Shown here one piece after another: positions 52,679 to 64,000 of a DNA stretch of 64,000 nt (position 1 is its first letter; every line of letters starts with the position of its first letter). The translations under genes were made by a program, and so were the position numbers. The stretch covers positions 61,371,802 through 61,435,801 of the forward strand of contig NC_012871.2 of the NCBI RefSeq assembly GCF_000003195.3, in the 5' to 3' direction. This DNA comes from Sorghum bicolor. Taxonomy: Eukaryota > Streptophyta > Magnoliopsida > Poales > Poaceae. The notes under the pieces are model-generated. The model had not been told where the DNA came from. It did not search any database and saw only the letters and a program-made list of their open reading frames with translations.

Positions 52679-55079
52679 CACGCGTATTATTAACCATGCA
52701 AATGCACGTCAAGCATACTGCGTCGCGCTTGTTCGCAACAAATAACAAGGGTTGTAATAAAGATCATGTTGTTTTAGATGAATAATGAATATGATCTGGT
52801 TCCAAGAAAAACGCAAGGGAAGGAGAAATGTGCTTTTTCTGCAATGAAAATGAAACAATAGCATATCTGTCCTTCAATAGGCTAGCTAGGACCCAGGAGC
52901 CTAGGACCGAAGTTTTGAAGTGGATTGGTGCCTTTCCCTTACGGCTCAGGCATGGATGACAGTCATGACTTTTCCTTTTTATTTCCACTCGTTCGTTTGT
53001 TTTATAAGTCATACTATTTCAGTCAACAATACTTTCGGCTATAGTTTTTCAACGAAGCGAATGGAGGTGTCTAATTTTTCAGTGCTGTTCAAACAACATG
53101 TAATTGTTGTTATTTGACTATAAAAAAATGCGGTATAAGCTATCATTTATAAGTTGTTCTTTTAATTATACTAATTGATTATCTAAGGTTGTTATCAGAA
53201 AATTCAGGCACCTAATATATAACAACTCCCTTTTATTCCTTGACACAACCTCCAACTATTATTGTTGCATCCGATTCATCAATTACTCAGAGCGCATAGA
53301 ACACTCGAGTTGTACTATTGTTAGAGGGGTTGTACTGTTTGATTTAGAACCAATCACCAAGATGTGCTTGACAAGAATCTCTTGTGAGCTGAGCCAAATT
53401 CATGTTCTGAAGGATTCTAGCACACTAGTCCCACCGCCAGCCGCCAACGGTCACCAATTGGCTATGCCAATAGCTACATGCCGTCCAGGTCCCACTCATC
53501 AACCACGGTGAATGGTGGTCTAACCGTGCCTCTGGTCGGTCCAAACGTCGCCTACATAGAGAGCTTCGCAAAAACTAGCCCAACCACTTTTTGAATCTGG
53601 TGCGAGGTCTGGTGAACCACTGAACATGTTCAGTGGTATTTAGCCAAAACTAGCCCAAAAACATGCTCTTTAGAATCCTTGTTTGGTGGGCCAAGATTCG
53701 GTGCACACCGGACTCGCACGTGTCTGCTTCCATGCTCGGAGCCCATTGGTGATCCAGCTGGCCCTTGCCTGTAGCCACCAACCCATGGGCCATGGCCACC
53801 AGCACTGGCCGCCACATATAGGACATGTCCGGTGCGCCTAGCGGTCCCATCGCCAAGGCATGGGCACGAGACAAACAACCCAACAAGCCCTTCTCTTCAT
53901 ATTTTCAAATGTGTCAACTCCACCAAGTGTTTCACAACTTTGTGCATGTGAGTTAGCATTTTCACAAATATTTTGAAAGGTATTTTTTCACTTGCACCTC
54001 ATCACATTACTAGGCGTAATGCATATGCAAATGAAATCGCACCTAATGGCTCTAGATAACCATACAACTTGAGAGCTCCCCTTTTACTCGTACAGTTATC
54101 TATCATAAACCCATCACTTTATTATGTCTTGACCAGCAAAACAAACACCCTATCTTGGCCTTCAAGCCTTAGGAAAGTTTGAGCCACGGTAGCATTCAAA
54201 TTGATCAAGTACAGAGCCTACTGATCTAACCTCTAGAGGTGAAGCTCTAGTTGCATGAGTACTAAAATTATTTCAAAGTTTTAAAGGGTGAACTTAGTTC
54301 AAATTTGAATCATATATATATTTAGATTCTAACTAGGGAATGATAATTTAGGGCTTATCGAAACACATGCGCCTGTTTTCTATATGAAGTTTGAATCCAA
54401 AATAGGTTATGTATACTTCATATTCCACTTTAGGCTTATTTTAATAAAGCTTCAAAAAGTTTGAGTTGTTATTGGTAACTATATGTTTTGAGAAATTAGA
54501 TATGTTACAAGACTTGTCAAACCATTCATGTTGCATCTCTGTTGAACCTCTCCTCAATGGGTAAAATCTGGGAGATATGTCACACCTTGATCTTTGTGAG
54601 ATGTCCATTTAAAACCCCTTAAACTAGTTTCTTCTAATGTTTTTTCTTGTGTGCACTAGGGCTAGATGATCCTGGCCATTCGTGCTCCTACTATGGGTTG
54701 TGGGATCATGAGTAACATGACAAAGATAAGGCAATACTACAATAAAAGAAGATTAAAGACGAGGCACATCAATTTTGTCACTAGAGGTGGTTTGAAATGT
54801 AACAATTTCATCTATGCATGAAATGAGTTGTATGAAGGCACCTTTGTCTATTCTTATTATAGTTGTATTCTCTCTGATCTATAAACCAATAAGGCATTCT
54901 TGAGTTAATTTGCATACATTGATACACGTCCATTTTCCCGCCTTAAAATTTTAGGATTTTTTACTTGTGTCTGCTAGGGATATGTGGTTTTGGCTGCAAC
55001 CCATTCCTACCACAAGTTAGAGGGATATTAAAAATGCGACAAAAAAGATAGGACACACCAGAGGATTATGAAACTAGAA
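52679..55079. other. Intergenic, no gene seen
   Basis: 3' flank of copy 2 to about 52800, then AT-rich unique-looking DNA. Minus-strand frames at 53630-53886 overlap each other in two frames and show no domain. No repeat ends identified. Confidence 0.4.
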
Positions 55080-55405
55080 GAAAGATGACAAAAGATAATT
55101 GCAATGATTTCGACCGCTAGAGTATAATCGTCAGACAAAAATAAGATATGGTTTGGTAACTAGAGACATTTTTTCTTTTGACTACAAGAGATAGTGAGAC
55201 TATCATGAGGAAGACAAAATATAAGAAGTATCGGTTTCGACCGCTATAGGATTACGCGACTATGAAAAACGACAAAAGATAAAGATATCGTTCAGTGACT
55301 AGAGACATTATAAAGTTGCTATGTTCTCGGTTCCAACTGCTGTAGGTTTATGCAACTACCAGAAAAACGACAAAAGATAAGATGTTGTTCCGTGACTAGA
55401 GACAT
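55080..55405 (+). repeat. Degenerate tandem repeat array (unit about 100 bp)
   Basis: Three diverged units, each with 'gacaaaagataa', then 'gactagagacat', with 'tttcgaccgctag/gtttcgaccgctat/gttccaactgctgt' between them. No coding. Confidence 0.65.
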
Positions 55406-55677
55406 AAATAAATTGCTAAATCTCATATTTATGTAGAGAAAACGTGCAACACACAAAAATCCAACTCTAGTGTGTGCTTCTGTATATCAACGTCTACGCT
55501 CGTACTAGGTCTGCAGAAACAAAAAAGTTAAGTGCCGAGGTGGGCTGTTGCAACCAAGTACCTAAACCCAACAAACCTTGCATAACCCGAAAGCAATGGC
55601 AACGCTGTGGGCAGATTCGGGCAGCGGTAGGTGGGGGCCAACCTGGTTTCGGGCTGCTATGGTTCAAAATCACGTCA

Positions 55678-55816
55678 GGTCTTCTTTAGATGTTGCCGGA
55701 TTCACCTAAATCTATATGTGTTGGAGTGGATTGGGGTAGAATTTAGTTTAAATTACACTCCAATCCACCCCAACACATATGGATTGATACGAATCCGACT
55801 ACATCCAAACAAGGCC
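55678..55816. mobile_element. Hairpin MITE (139 bp)
   Basis: Almost fully palindromic: 'tatgtgttggagtggattgg' is mirrored by 'ccaatccaccccaacacata'. Ends GGTCTTCTTTAGATG and, in reverse, GGCCTTGTTTGGATG. TCA is duplicated at 55675-55677 and 55817-55819. The ends resemble family 1. Confidence 0.8.
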
Positions 55817-55975
55817 TCAGCGTTCACGTTTCCCTCACTTCGCCAGTTCACTGGCCGCCGCGTGCCGCCTATATCACTCCCCCCGTTCCCGTAGCCCTCG
55901 GGGCACTAGCGGAGCGAGATGGAGGGCGCCAAGTGCAGCGAGGCCGATGATCCCAGTTCCCAGCGTCCGCGAGCC

Positions 55976-56215
55976 GATGTCCGCCGCGTCCAGGCTCACT
56001 GATGACCTCGTCCTCCAGATCCTTTCGCGGCAGCCCGCCAGGTCGCTCCACCGCTCCAGGTGTGTCTCCCGCCACTGGGGCGACCTCATCTGCGACCCCG
56101 TGCACCGCACGAGGATGACCCAGACCCTGGCCGGTCGGCTTCGTGTACCTCGGCTGGAGCCACTACTACGACGACAAACAACGGCTGCTCTCTTCGCTTC
56201 ACCAATGCGCGCGAG
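55976..56215 (+). pseudogene. F-box protein gene, 5' fragment
   Basis: Begins MSAASRLTDDLVLQILSRQP and continues RSLHRSRCVSRHWGDLI, a clear N-terminal F-box of the grass type (SKP1-binding in SCF ubiquitin ligases). After TQTLAG a 1 bp insertion shifts the frame; the expected continuation (FVYLGWSHYYDDKQRLLSSL) is found in another frame. The rest of the gene is missing here; a 3' piece reappears at 58400-58560. An in-frame ATG at 55947 is an alternative start. Non-functional. Confidence 0.75.
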
Positions 56216-56429
56216 CCCGGGCGACGCGCGCGGCTTTATCGGCGGCGAGGCGGCAGCGACACCGCCACTGATCGACCCATCAGCGGAATTCTTCTGGTCC
56301 GAACGTTCGGACGAAAGCGCTCGTCCGATGATTCCCGCGCAGTGTTTTCCCGCCTGATTCCCACATGCAGACGTGAGCAGGACATGTGTGGTCCACGTAC
56401 ACACGTGACGATTCTTTAGGTAAGTACGT

Positions 56430-56830
56430 ATATTTCCTTTTTTTTCTTTTTCTTCCCTTTTTCTTTCCTTTTTCTTTTTCTTTTTCTTTTCTTTTTTCTT
56501 ACTTTATTTCCTTTACTTTTCACTCCTGCCTGTTTATTTTCTTTTGTTTTTGTTTCTTTTCTATTTTCTTGGTACTTTTTTTTTCTTTATTTTGTTTTTC
56601 TTTTCGTTTCTTTTCTTTTTCTTTTTTTTTCTTATTTCCTTTTTATAGCTTCAACTTATTTTTCTTTTCTTTTCCATTATTTTCTGATTATTTTTTACTT
56701 TCTTTTTTCAATTTATTTTTTACTTATTTTTTGTTTGGTGTGACCTTTCATTATTTTTTATTTTTTATTTTCTCTTTTGTCTTTAGGTTTTCTGCATATC
56801 TTTTTTTTTGTTGATTTTATCTTACTTAAT
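56430..56830 (+). repeat. Long T/C-rich (polypyrimidine) low-complexity tract
   Basis: About 400 bp almost entirely T and C (ttcttttt, cttttt units). The Phe-rich frame across it is an artefact of composition. Confidence 0.9.
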
Positions 56831-56879
56831 TATGTTTTATATTTGATTTTTCTATTTTCTATGCTTATATAGTATAGAT

Positions 56880-57240
56880 GTGATATTCTACTATGTTTTT
56901 TTATATCCACATGATTATAATATCATGTTCTGTGATATTTTTGTGATGTTTATGTAGTATACATGTGATGTTCTACGATATTTTATGTGATACTCATGTG
57001 TTACATGTTCTATTATATTTTGTTTATATTCATGTGGTATAGATGTGATGTTTTGTAATGTTTTTTGTGATGTTCGCATAGTACACATGTGATGTTCACA
57101 TAATATATAATAATGTTCTATGATGTATTCTGTGATGTTCATGTAGTATAGATGCGTTGTTCTATTATGTTTCTTGTGATGTTCTATATTATATTGAGTG
57201 ATGTTCACTTAGTTCGCATGTAATGTTCTATAATATATTT
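56880..57240 (+). repeat. Degenerate minisatellite, unit about 45-50 bp
   Basis: Repeated variants of 'tgtgatgttc(a)tgtagta(t)' followed by 'catgtgatgttctatgatat' at about seven places. A second short motif, 'gaacctagaacattgtct', repeats at 57459 and 57535. Not coding; the minus-strand His/Asn-rich frame is a shadow of the repeat. Confidence 0.8.
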
Positions 57241-57744
57241 TAGAATGTTTGAAAAGTATCCATATAGTATTCTTTTAAATTTTCTCTACTACGTATTTTT
57301 ATTTTTTTCCTTATGCTTTGCTCTGGATTTCATTGATCTCTATTTGTATTATGTATTTATTTTTTATTTATTTTTACGTATATTACAATACTAATTTTAT
57401 GAACCTAAACTGAGAACATTTTTCTTACAAAGACGGAACATTATTTTTTGAACCTAGAACATTGTCTACTATTTGAAAAATATTGTTTTTATAAACCGAG
57501 AATATTTTCCATACGAAGACGGAATGTTCCTTAAATCTAGAACATTGTCTCTACTCAATAAAAAATGTTCTATCTTCATAAGAGAAATGCTCGTTAATAA
57601 ATTTTTGTCTAAATATATTCATGTGGGAACTTGTTTCGAAGGATTTATTTTAAGAAATCTGATGGTGAAATCGAAATTTAATTTGGATATTTAGTTTTGG
57701 AGTTATGACTTTTTTTAGTTTGTTGGAAGTATATGTGCATGCGT

Positions 57745-57835
57745 GAGCTAAGCTGTTGAGTGAGGTGGATTATGCGTCAGGTGTCAGCAGTGAGTTAGAC
57801 TGTTGATTGAGGTGGATTGTGCGTCAGGTGTCAGC
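57745..57835 (+). repeat. Two-copy 47 bp tandem repeat
   Basis: 'ctgttgagtgaggtggatta' at 57750 and 'ctgttgattgaggtggattg' at 57799 begin two units that both continue 'tgcgtcaggtgtcagca'. Confidence 0.8.
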
Positions 57836-58121
57836 ATCAATTCTTCACACGCACAAAAAGTTGAAGAACAGTTGAGGCAGGCCCAGCTCAATAATTCAGA
57901 GTGGACGGTAGCATGCGACTCGGCGGGAAACAGTCTCCAAACTCGACGAGAAAATTACCGGTCGGTACGAACGGCCAGACCGCAAGAGCCCCCACCCATC
58001 AGTAGTATTTTCGATCAGCCCTCTGGTTCCCTCCCGGATTCGACCAACGCATGTTCCACATCCAATGCTCCCTCGTCGTGTGGCGCGGTCAACTTCAACA
58101 GTTGAAGTTCAACTACACCGT

Positions 58122-58364
58122 GGTCTTGTTTAGTTCCGAAAAGTGAAAAGTTTTCGGTACTATAGCAATTTCGTTTGTTTGTGATAAATATTATCCAATT
58201 ATGGACTAACTATGATCAGTAGATTCGTCTCGTGATTTACAGCTAAACTGTGTAATTAGTTTTTGTTTTCGTCTATATTTAATGTTTCATGCATGTGATA
58301 TAAGATTCGATATAACGATGAATCTTAAAAACTTTTTGGTTTTCAGAGTGAACTAAACGAGGCC
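58122..58364 (-). mobile_element. Tourist-like MITE, family 1 (copy P)
   Basis: GGTCTTGTTTAGTTCCG ... GTGAACTAAACGAGGCC, 243 bp. The trinucleotide CGT is duplicated at 58119-58121 and 58365-58367, another non-TTA target. Confidence 0.87.
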
Positions 58365-58399
58365 CGTACCGTGCCGGACTCCCCGACGCGCTCGGACCT

Positions 58400-58560
58400 G
58401 GCGGCGGCGTTGTGCACGACCGCGCGCCTCGCGTTCGACCCTTCGTCCCCGAGCTCCCTCCGCCTACCGCATCTTCCATGGTGTGGATCTATATATACTC
58501 GTCGGAGACGGGGGCCTGGACCTGCAGGAAGTGCGGGTGGGCGGATGACGTGTCATGTGC
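58400..58560 (+). pseudogene. F-box protein gene, 3' fragment
   Basis: ARLAFDPSSPS near 58419 and, in a shifted frame, IYIYSSETGAWTCRKCGWAD at 58488-58547 match the middle of the beta-propeller-like region typical of grass F-box proteins. With the 5' fragment at 55976 this is probably one gene split by repeats and a MITE. Confidence 0.6.
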
Positions 58561-59908
58561 TCCTTTGTTCACGTCCAGTCGTGCTTAGTTCACGTCTGCC
58601 GTGCGCGTTCTTAGGGCAGATCGAGTCGTGCTAAGTTCACGTCGTGTTGTCATGTGCTCCTTTGTTCACCGCGCGTACGTCCTGGATCAAGGCGAGCATG
58701 GGATGGCATGCTTCGTTTGGGGATCGTGGCGTGAAGGCCTACAAATAAAGGAGAGAAAAAACCACCCGAAAAGCTTCGGACTTTGTTTTTGTGCAACACA
58801 AATTCGTCTTGCAGTTTTCCGCTCCTCTAGGCTCGGGCCGTCGTGCGCGCAAAAAAAAAAAAAAAAAAAAAAAAAAAACGTGTCCTCATGATGTTCCCGT
58901 GACCGTGAGTTGCAGGCAGTGTTCCCGCCAAAATTTTGCATCAGAGCGGGAGCCGTCCGTCTAGAACTCCAAGAGCCCGAGACCTACGGGCGAGCAATTG
59001 CGCCAAGTTGGGCCAGTGGGCTATGGACTGTCACAGACCAAAGTGGCCCAATGAGGCCCACATAACGTAAGCTGAAGAGGACGAGCCCACGTTCCCGCTG
59101 ATGCCGAGAGCATACCGATTGCCGTCGGATCTTGGTCGATCGGGAATTCGGGATGGTGTTCATGTCTGTTGCACTGTTACGGCCTTGTAGCAACTTGTCG
59201 TTCATTTCAGGTTTGTTGTTACTCTACTTGTCTAGGCTGCACTCAGATCCATAGCTGCGTGTGTGTGTCTCTATCTGTTCACGTCGAATCATACAAGCTG
59301 GTTTCACAGTATCCAAGTACTAAATTCCATACACTTTGTTACTAGTACTCTTGTTTTGTCCACTGATATATAATCATGTCTATTTTGTCCCGACTTGTGC
59401 AATTTTTTTTTTTCAGGAAGCGTTAGGCATTAATGTTGTGCATGCTGTTTCCACTAACACCCTGAAACTGATCGTGACTTAGTGAGTATCGAAGAAATAA
59501 TGATGCTCAAACTTCTCTGATCCTGATCAAATCAAAGTCATCGAGTATATTCTAAGAGGAGACGAATGGACTAATAACTGAATGTATTCGTGTTTCTGCA
59601 CAGATGACTGAAAAAACATGTATACTCACCCCACATGAGCCCTGTATGGCTGTATCACCTATTTCTCAAAAAAGAAAAAAGAAAAAAATGACGTGCTCCA
59701 GTAGCTTCTTCCTGTATCAGACATGCATGCCTCCCTTCTCTGAACTTCCTTTGTGCATACCAACGCGAGTCTCTTCTAGGAACACAAGGCAGCTATGGCC
59801 TGCACACACAAACGTGTGTGTGTGTGTTTTCTTTGTATATATACACCCAAACAATGGAGCCTCGTGATCATTCCCTCTTCATCCTGAAAGCCCTTAACAT
59901 CATCTTTG
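58561..59908. other. Intergenic, with a poly(A) run
   Basis: About 28 consecutive A at 58851-58878 may mark a retro-insertion, but no LINE or gene copy precedes it recognisably. A TG microsatellite (59815-59828) is present. The last part (about 59700-59908) is probable 3' UTR of the minus-strand glycosyltransferase. Confidence 0.4.
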
Positions 59909-62758
59909 TCAGAACGAGGCACTCCAAATTGCATCCTCCCCTTCGCTGCATCTCGAGTGCACGTATTTTAGCCTCTCAACTGGATTGCAGACCCCACTAC
60001 ACTGCCAGTCAAACGACGCAACACAAACGTTCCCGGCTTGTGCTTTCCACTCACAATCTGAAAGGAAATTTCAGAGAGCAAAGATTGGTCAGAACTTAGA
60101 AGTGCCACAGTGACTTCCATATTCAGGAAATGGTGCTGTTATACAGAGGGTGCTGAAGATACAGACCTGGAGGTGTGCCACAGCACATGTCCCTGTCGTC
60201 GATGTGCTCCACATCTAGGCCGATAAACCATGCGCCGAGAGACACATCTTCATTCGCGTATTTATGCAATATGGGCCTGGGCGATACGATGAACATACAT
60301 AGCTGCATCAGCTGCCACTCAAGAAAAAGAAGACAATTTTGTCTGAGTGAGCACAAACCGTGCTCCGATCTTACTGGTTGATCGAGATGTAGGTGGCAAG
60401 ATCCTTGGAGATGGCATAGAGCTGCCCTGTGGCATGTCTAAAGTACTTGTTCCCGTCTTCTCCGAACTTCCAGAACTCAGGCTCATGGTATTTTGCATTC
60501 CTGATGAGAAAACCATCAGTGAAGTGGAATGTTAGTGTTTAGAGAATTCAATGTATTGGAACTTCAATTTTCTAGGCTGTTTTTCAGAAGAATTACTTGT
60601 CAGAAAGGACCGGTCCCGACTTCATACAACCAATATACACCCGTGGTTTCAATTTATGCCGACCAAGGGTTGCGATGAGCATCCCTGCACATTTTACACC
60701 AGTTAATAAATAATAAATAGACCTCTCCACTATCGTCGGTGATTTTAGAGGTGTATATACTAATAGTCTAAAGAGTAATACCTAGGTTTAGGTGAACATC
60801 GTCGTCCACCTTGACATAGAAATCTGCATCCCATAAGGCCACAGCAGTGGAGAAGAATATCTTGGTCTTTGCAGATAGCTTGTGGTACCCTTCAACATGA
60901 TCCTGTAATCATGTACAGTTGTATCAGAACAATGTTTAACACAGATGACAGTCCATCAATCAGCGGCAGAACAAAGATTTGGAAGTTTGTGCTTCAACGG
61001 AATGGACAAAACACTGGTAAAGTTATATAGTTAGTGAAGATCATCATTCATACCAGCCTAAGAAAGTCGTGATGCATTTCATCCTCTGCGTCTATAGCTT
61101 TATCAAGGACGTTGTTTGATGTAGCACTGCAACGCATAAAAACCAGTTTTTTTTTACCTCAGTAAATGCATAAACTATTGAATATGTACAGCTTCTTAAA
61201 TACACGTTGTAACGTATTCGCAAACGTTAAACTGAAAGACAATACAGCTAAGCATACCTATGTCCTATCGTAAATCGGATGATGATTCCCTTGTCCTCCA
61301 GTTTCTTGAGTTTCTCACCTAATATAAACAGCAGGTCAGTATGCAAGAGACAGCAAGCAGAATAAACTAGAAATAGCAACCAGCCCTAATGAAAATTTCC
61401 TGCGGCATTGGATCTTTAAAAAAAATACAGAGAGAATCCTTCATCATTTCCTCTAGCTAAGAGCCTAGGAACAATTAACACAATAAACAATCTCTAACCA
61501 GCATCATCAGTAGGAAAAAAATTCAAGTCGCAGTGCACAACGCGAACCTTGAGGCATCCAAGTCTCCCTCACAGAATCCCGACGCTTCCTGCTACTGAAG
61601 GCGGTGTTGACCCCAATCACTACAAACGCCTTTCTCCTCTGCTTACTTATGCCGCCTGTACTTTCCCCAAGAAGCTCATTGCTGCTGCGCTTTGCTGCCA
61701 GCTCCATCTGTAGTGTGTCAATTGACTTTTCTAAGGATCTGAAAACAAAATGATATTATGATACTCAAATTAGCCCCGAATTGACAGTCCGAGAGACACT
61801 GATAGACGAGAAACAGTTTCTATGAACATTCTTCAAGATAGACGCTGACTTACTGTATAGCCTCATGAGTCTTCGACACCTCCCCCATAATGTCACTATC
61901 TTCAGCTGGTTTCTGAAACCAAGAAAGGGAGATTATACAATCAGTTAACAGAATTGTTACTCCTTGGAAGGATTACCGAAGAATTTGAGGGCACACGGTT
62001 TGGAAATCCATGTAAAAGAACATACTTGACCTTGAACATACTATTGCGAAAACGTAAAGCAAGCTTTTCAAGCGGTGCCAAAAACTACAGTGGGTACTTT
62101 ATTAGTGCATAAATGGTACATATTCATTTCCTCGTGTTCCCTAAACCGCCATAGTCTTTAATCTAAGTTTTCCTACCTGATAAATACTGCCATAGTTCAT
62201 AAACAAGATATAAATACAATTTTTTCGAGAGAACAAGATGTAAGTATAATGCCTGTAGCAATGTCAAATTCAACAATGTGAAGTAGCAAGCTGATTAAGG
62301 TTCAGGGATTTGTAGTGCAGAACAAAAAAGGATAATAAACAAAAGAAGTTTCCAAAAAAAAAAAAAAAACAGAAAAAGTTTTAGGGGTTAGGCAGGCCTA
62401 CCGGCTTTGCAACAAAATCTTCAGAAAGGCTCTGCAGCTCCCTGTCGCGCTCGTGCCACCGGCTCTGCACCACGACCGGGCTCGGCACCGATCCACCAAA
62501 CCTGCCACGGAAACCATCGCCGCCGCAGAAGGCAGCAGAACCCGTAAGCCTTGCAGCACGCGGTGACACGCACAGAAGAGAAGACACAACTCCCCGGGCA
62601 TGGCTCTCCAACAAAGAAGCAAGAAGAACCGAAACCAATCTATTGACTCACAGGTCCGTGACGAGCATGCCGAGGAAGAAGCTGAGGAAGCAGAGGATCA
62701 GTATCCGGCGCGAGAGCATCCTCCTTTCCGAGGCGGGGCCGCCGTTCTTGGGCTTCAT
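59909..62758 (-). CDS. Beta-1,3-galactosyltransferase-like GT31 enzyme (DUF4094 N-terminus)
   Basis: Golgi type II glycosyltransferase that probably adds beta-1,3-linked Gal (or GlcNAc) to glycoproteins such as arabinogalactan proteins. Eleven exons on the minus strand: 62652-62758, 62402-62501, 61854-61912, 61548-61738, 61258-61318, 61054-61126, 60782-60902, 60597-60684, 60375-60500, 60167-60276, 59909-60057; 394 residues, the usual family length. A short cytoplasmic tail precedes a membrane anchor ([14 protein letters not shown]). The DUF4094 stem ([20 protein letters not shown]) follows, then the catalytic domain: [22 protein letters not shown] start, the DDD metal/nucleotide-sugar motif ([13 protein letters not shown]), [24 protein letters not shown] and the C-terminal Cys-rich part ([11 protein letters not shown]). 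The start at 62758 is chosen as usual for the family; an in-frame ATG at 62848 is possible. No broken feature. Confidence 0.93.
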
Positions 62759-64000
62759 CTCCGATGGCTCCGCCTCTGCTCCGTCGCCGCCGTGGTCCGT
62801 GTCTATCCTGGGACTCGTGCTATGCCTATGCGTTTTCGTGAGCCACACCGTGGGCGGAGCAAGGGGAGGGCGACCCCCGGCTTTATGCAGGTCCGACGTA
62901 ACCGAAGCAGAGGAGGGGAGGGAAACACCAAGAGGGAGAGGGAGAGGGAGACGACGACTAGTTTAATGGTGGACTCGGAGCAAATGCTACGTTCACGGCG
63001 AAAGGGTGGGAACGCTGTTTTTCTAGACGGAGACATATGGTGGGGAACGGGGATGTGCCTGCCTCTGGTTTAGAGGAAGGCTGTTACGGGGCTCCATTTT
63101 CTTTTTTTTTTCTCTTAAATCTTAAAATACTTAACTGCATCATCAGTTACTTCAAAATCAGTTTGCCTTTTAAGGCACATGGAGGAACTATTGATCAAGT
63201 CACACGTGGTACTAAATTTGTTTTTCAATCCTAATGTAGAAGGGATTCTTTTAACTGTAGGGAGGAAAGTTAATAGGATTTTATAATATAGATGTCATTT
63301 GACAACTTTATGTTTTCTGAATGAGATTCATAAAACCTTAAAAAGCAAGTTAGTAATACTATCCGAAGGGTTCAGAATTTGAAGAAAAGCCACCGTGCGC
63401 CAATAACCGAGGCCTAAAAAAGTGGCATCATTTTTGGGCGCCGGCCTGCCGCGTTGGCACCGGCACGGCGAGTTCCGTATCACTTCCGGTTCCGGGTCCG
63501 CGAGGGACGCGGCACGGGACACGTGAGAATTGGCTGCCTGTCCCTCTCAGACGGGAACGGGACGCGCCATCGAGGGCGCCGCCGGCGACGGCAAGGTGCG
63601 CCAGAGTTTTGCTGGAACTGGAAGGGGCAAGAGGGGCACGTTACGTTCTCGTAGATTCACACCGTACTACGCGACTCTCGCCGGGGAATCCACGTACGTA
63701 CCGTGACCCACCGTGCCACCGTGTCAGTTAGCAGCCTGAGTCGGACCATTTGCCTGAGATCCCTAGGTTGCGTTGCAGTAGTTGTGTGACCCAAACGCGA
63801 TTACTTGAATCGAGCCGTGGACCGACGTCTCTCTCACCGCCATCAGTGCCCCCTAGAGAAATGGCTGCAGATACGACCGGTAATTCCAAAGCATGTGTTG
63901 GTGTTGCCCCGGTCTAACGCTGCACGCTTCCGGGGAAAGCGACGAAGCTGAACCAGGCAACCAGCGCCGCGAACAACGCGCCACACGCCAACGGAATATT
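62759..64000. other. Promoter region of the GT31 gene and window end, no gene seen
   Basis: 62759-63050 is GC-rich and probably the leader and core promoter of the minus-strand gene. A GAGAGG-rich tract lies at 62910-62955. From 63100 to 63400 the DNA is AT-rich; 63430-64000 is GC-richer with short frames lacking domains. A gene could start beyond the right edge. Confidence 0.4.

Noticed and set aside
53630..53886. Two overlapping minus-strand frames
   Set aside because: No domain and no supporting signals.
56386..56814. Phe-rich 142-codon frame as a membrane protein
   Set aside because: Direct translation of a T/C tract.
56915..57208. His/Asn-rich minus-strand frame
   Set aside because: Shadow of a minisatellite; periodic residues reflect the DNA repeat.
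56880..57240. Repeat array considered as CRISPR-like
   Set aside because: Repeats are degenerate, spacers are not unique or uniform, and this is plant nuclear DNA.
47750..62758. Proteases, LysM protein and glycosyltransferase as a functional gene cluster
   Set aside because: All are secretory-pathway proteins, but they are ordinary dispersed families on both strands with separate promoters; nothing indicates a shared pathway.

Overview
The window is nuclear DNA from a grass, most likely an Andropogoneae cereal such as sorghum. The signs are GC-rich first exons next to AT-rich intergenic DNA, dense small DNA transposons of grass type, Copia and LINE retroelements, and plant-specific protein families. 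The gene order is PDIL2-3, STOREKEEPER/GeBP, DUF1644 zinc finger, LysM GPI protein, a tandem pair of nepenthesin-type aspartic proteases, then a GT31 glycosyltransferase. This resembles the rice chromosome 9 interval holding PDIL2-3 and LYP4 (from memory, not searched).

Layout. 1-1.3 kb: decayed LINE 3' end. 1.4-8.4 kb: nested mobile DNA comprising two Tourist-type MITE families, a hAT element, and a Pack-MULE carrying TPR-gene fragments inserted in a MITE. 8.55-13.7 kb: a fumarylacetoacetate-hydrolase-family (FAHD1-like) gene killed by a 4.7 kb Copia element. 14.3-15.3 kb: MULE transposase remnant. 16.3-22.3 kb: nine-exon PDI gene with a perfect ER-stress element upstream. 24.15-25.5 kb: intronless GeBP/STOREKEEPER gene. 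28.7-30.7 kb (minus): DUF1644 zinc-finger gene with an inferred leader intron. 30.7-39.5 kb: gene-poor, with a 1 kb foldback element, a possible organelle-derived insert and a recent 268 bp tandem duplication. 39.8-42.1 kb: LysM receptor-like protein. 42.4-45.3 kb: CACTA element inside a MITE, and a 5'-truncated LINE inside a Stowaway. 47.7-52.7 kb: two aspartic proteases. 53-58.6 kb: repeats, a minisatellite and a split F-box pseudogene. 59.9-62.8 kb (minus): beta-1,3-galactosyltransferase-like gene. The last 1.2 kb has no recognisable gene.

The protein-coding genes do not form a pathway. PDIL2-3 (ER folding), the GT31 enzyme (Golgi glycosylation), the two secreted proteases and the LysM GPI protein (cell surface) all belong to the secretory route, but nothing suggests a cluster. 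I found no unknown enzymatic system. The strongest new observations are structural: a chain of four MITEs joined at TTA, a Pack-MULE with long terminal repeats and a 9 bp target duplication, several nested insertions with exact target duplications, a duplicated splice acceptor in a PDI intron, and a perfect plus a near-perfect ER-stress element. Exon boundaries, repeats and target duplications were read by eye; no alignment or database search was run.
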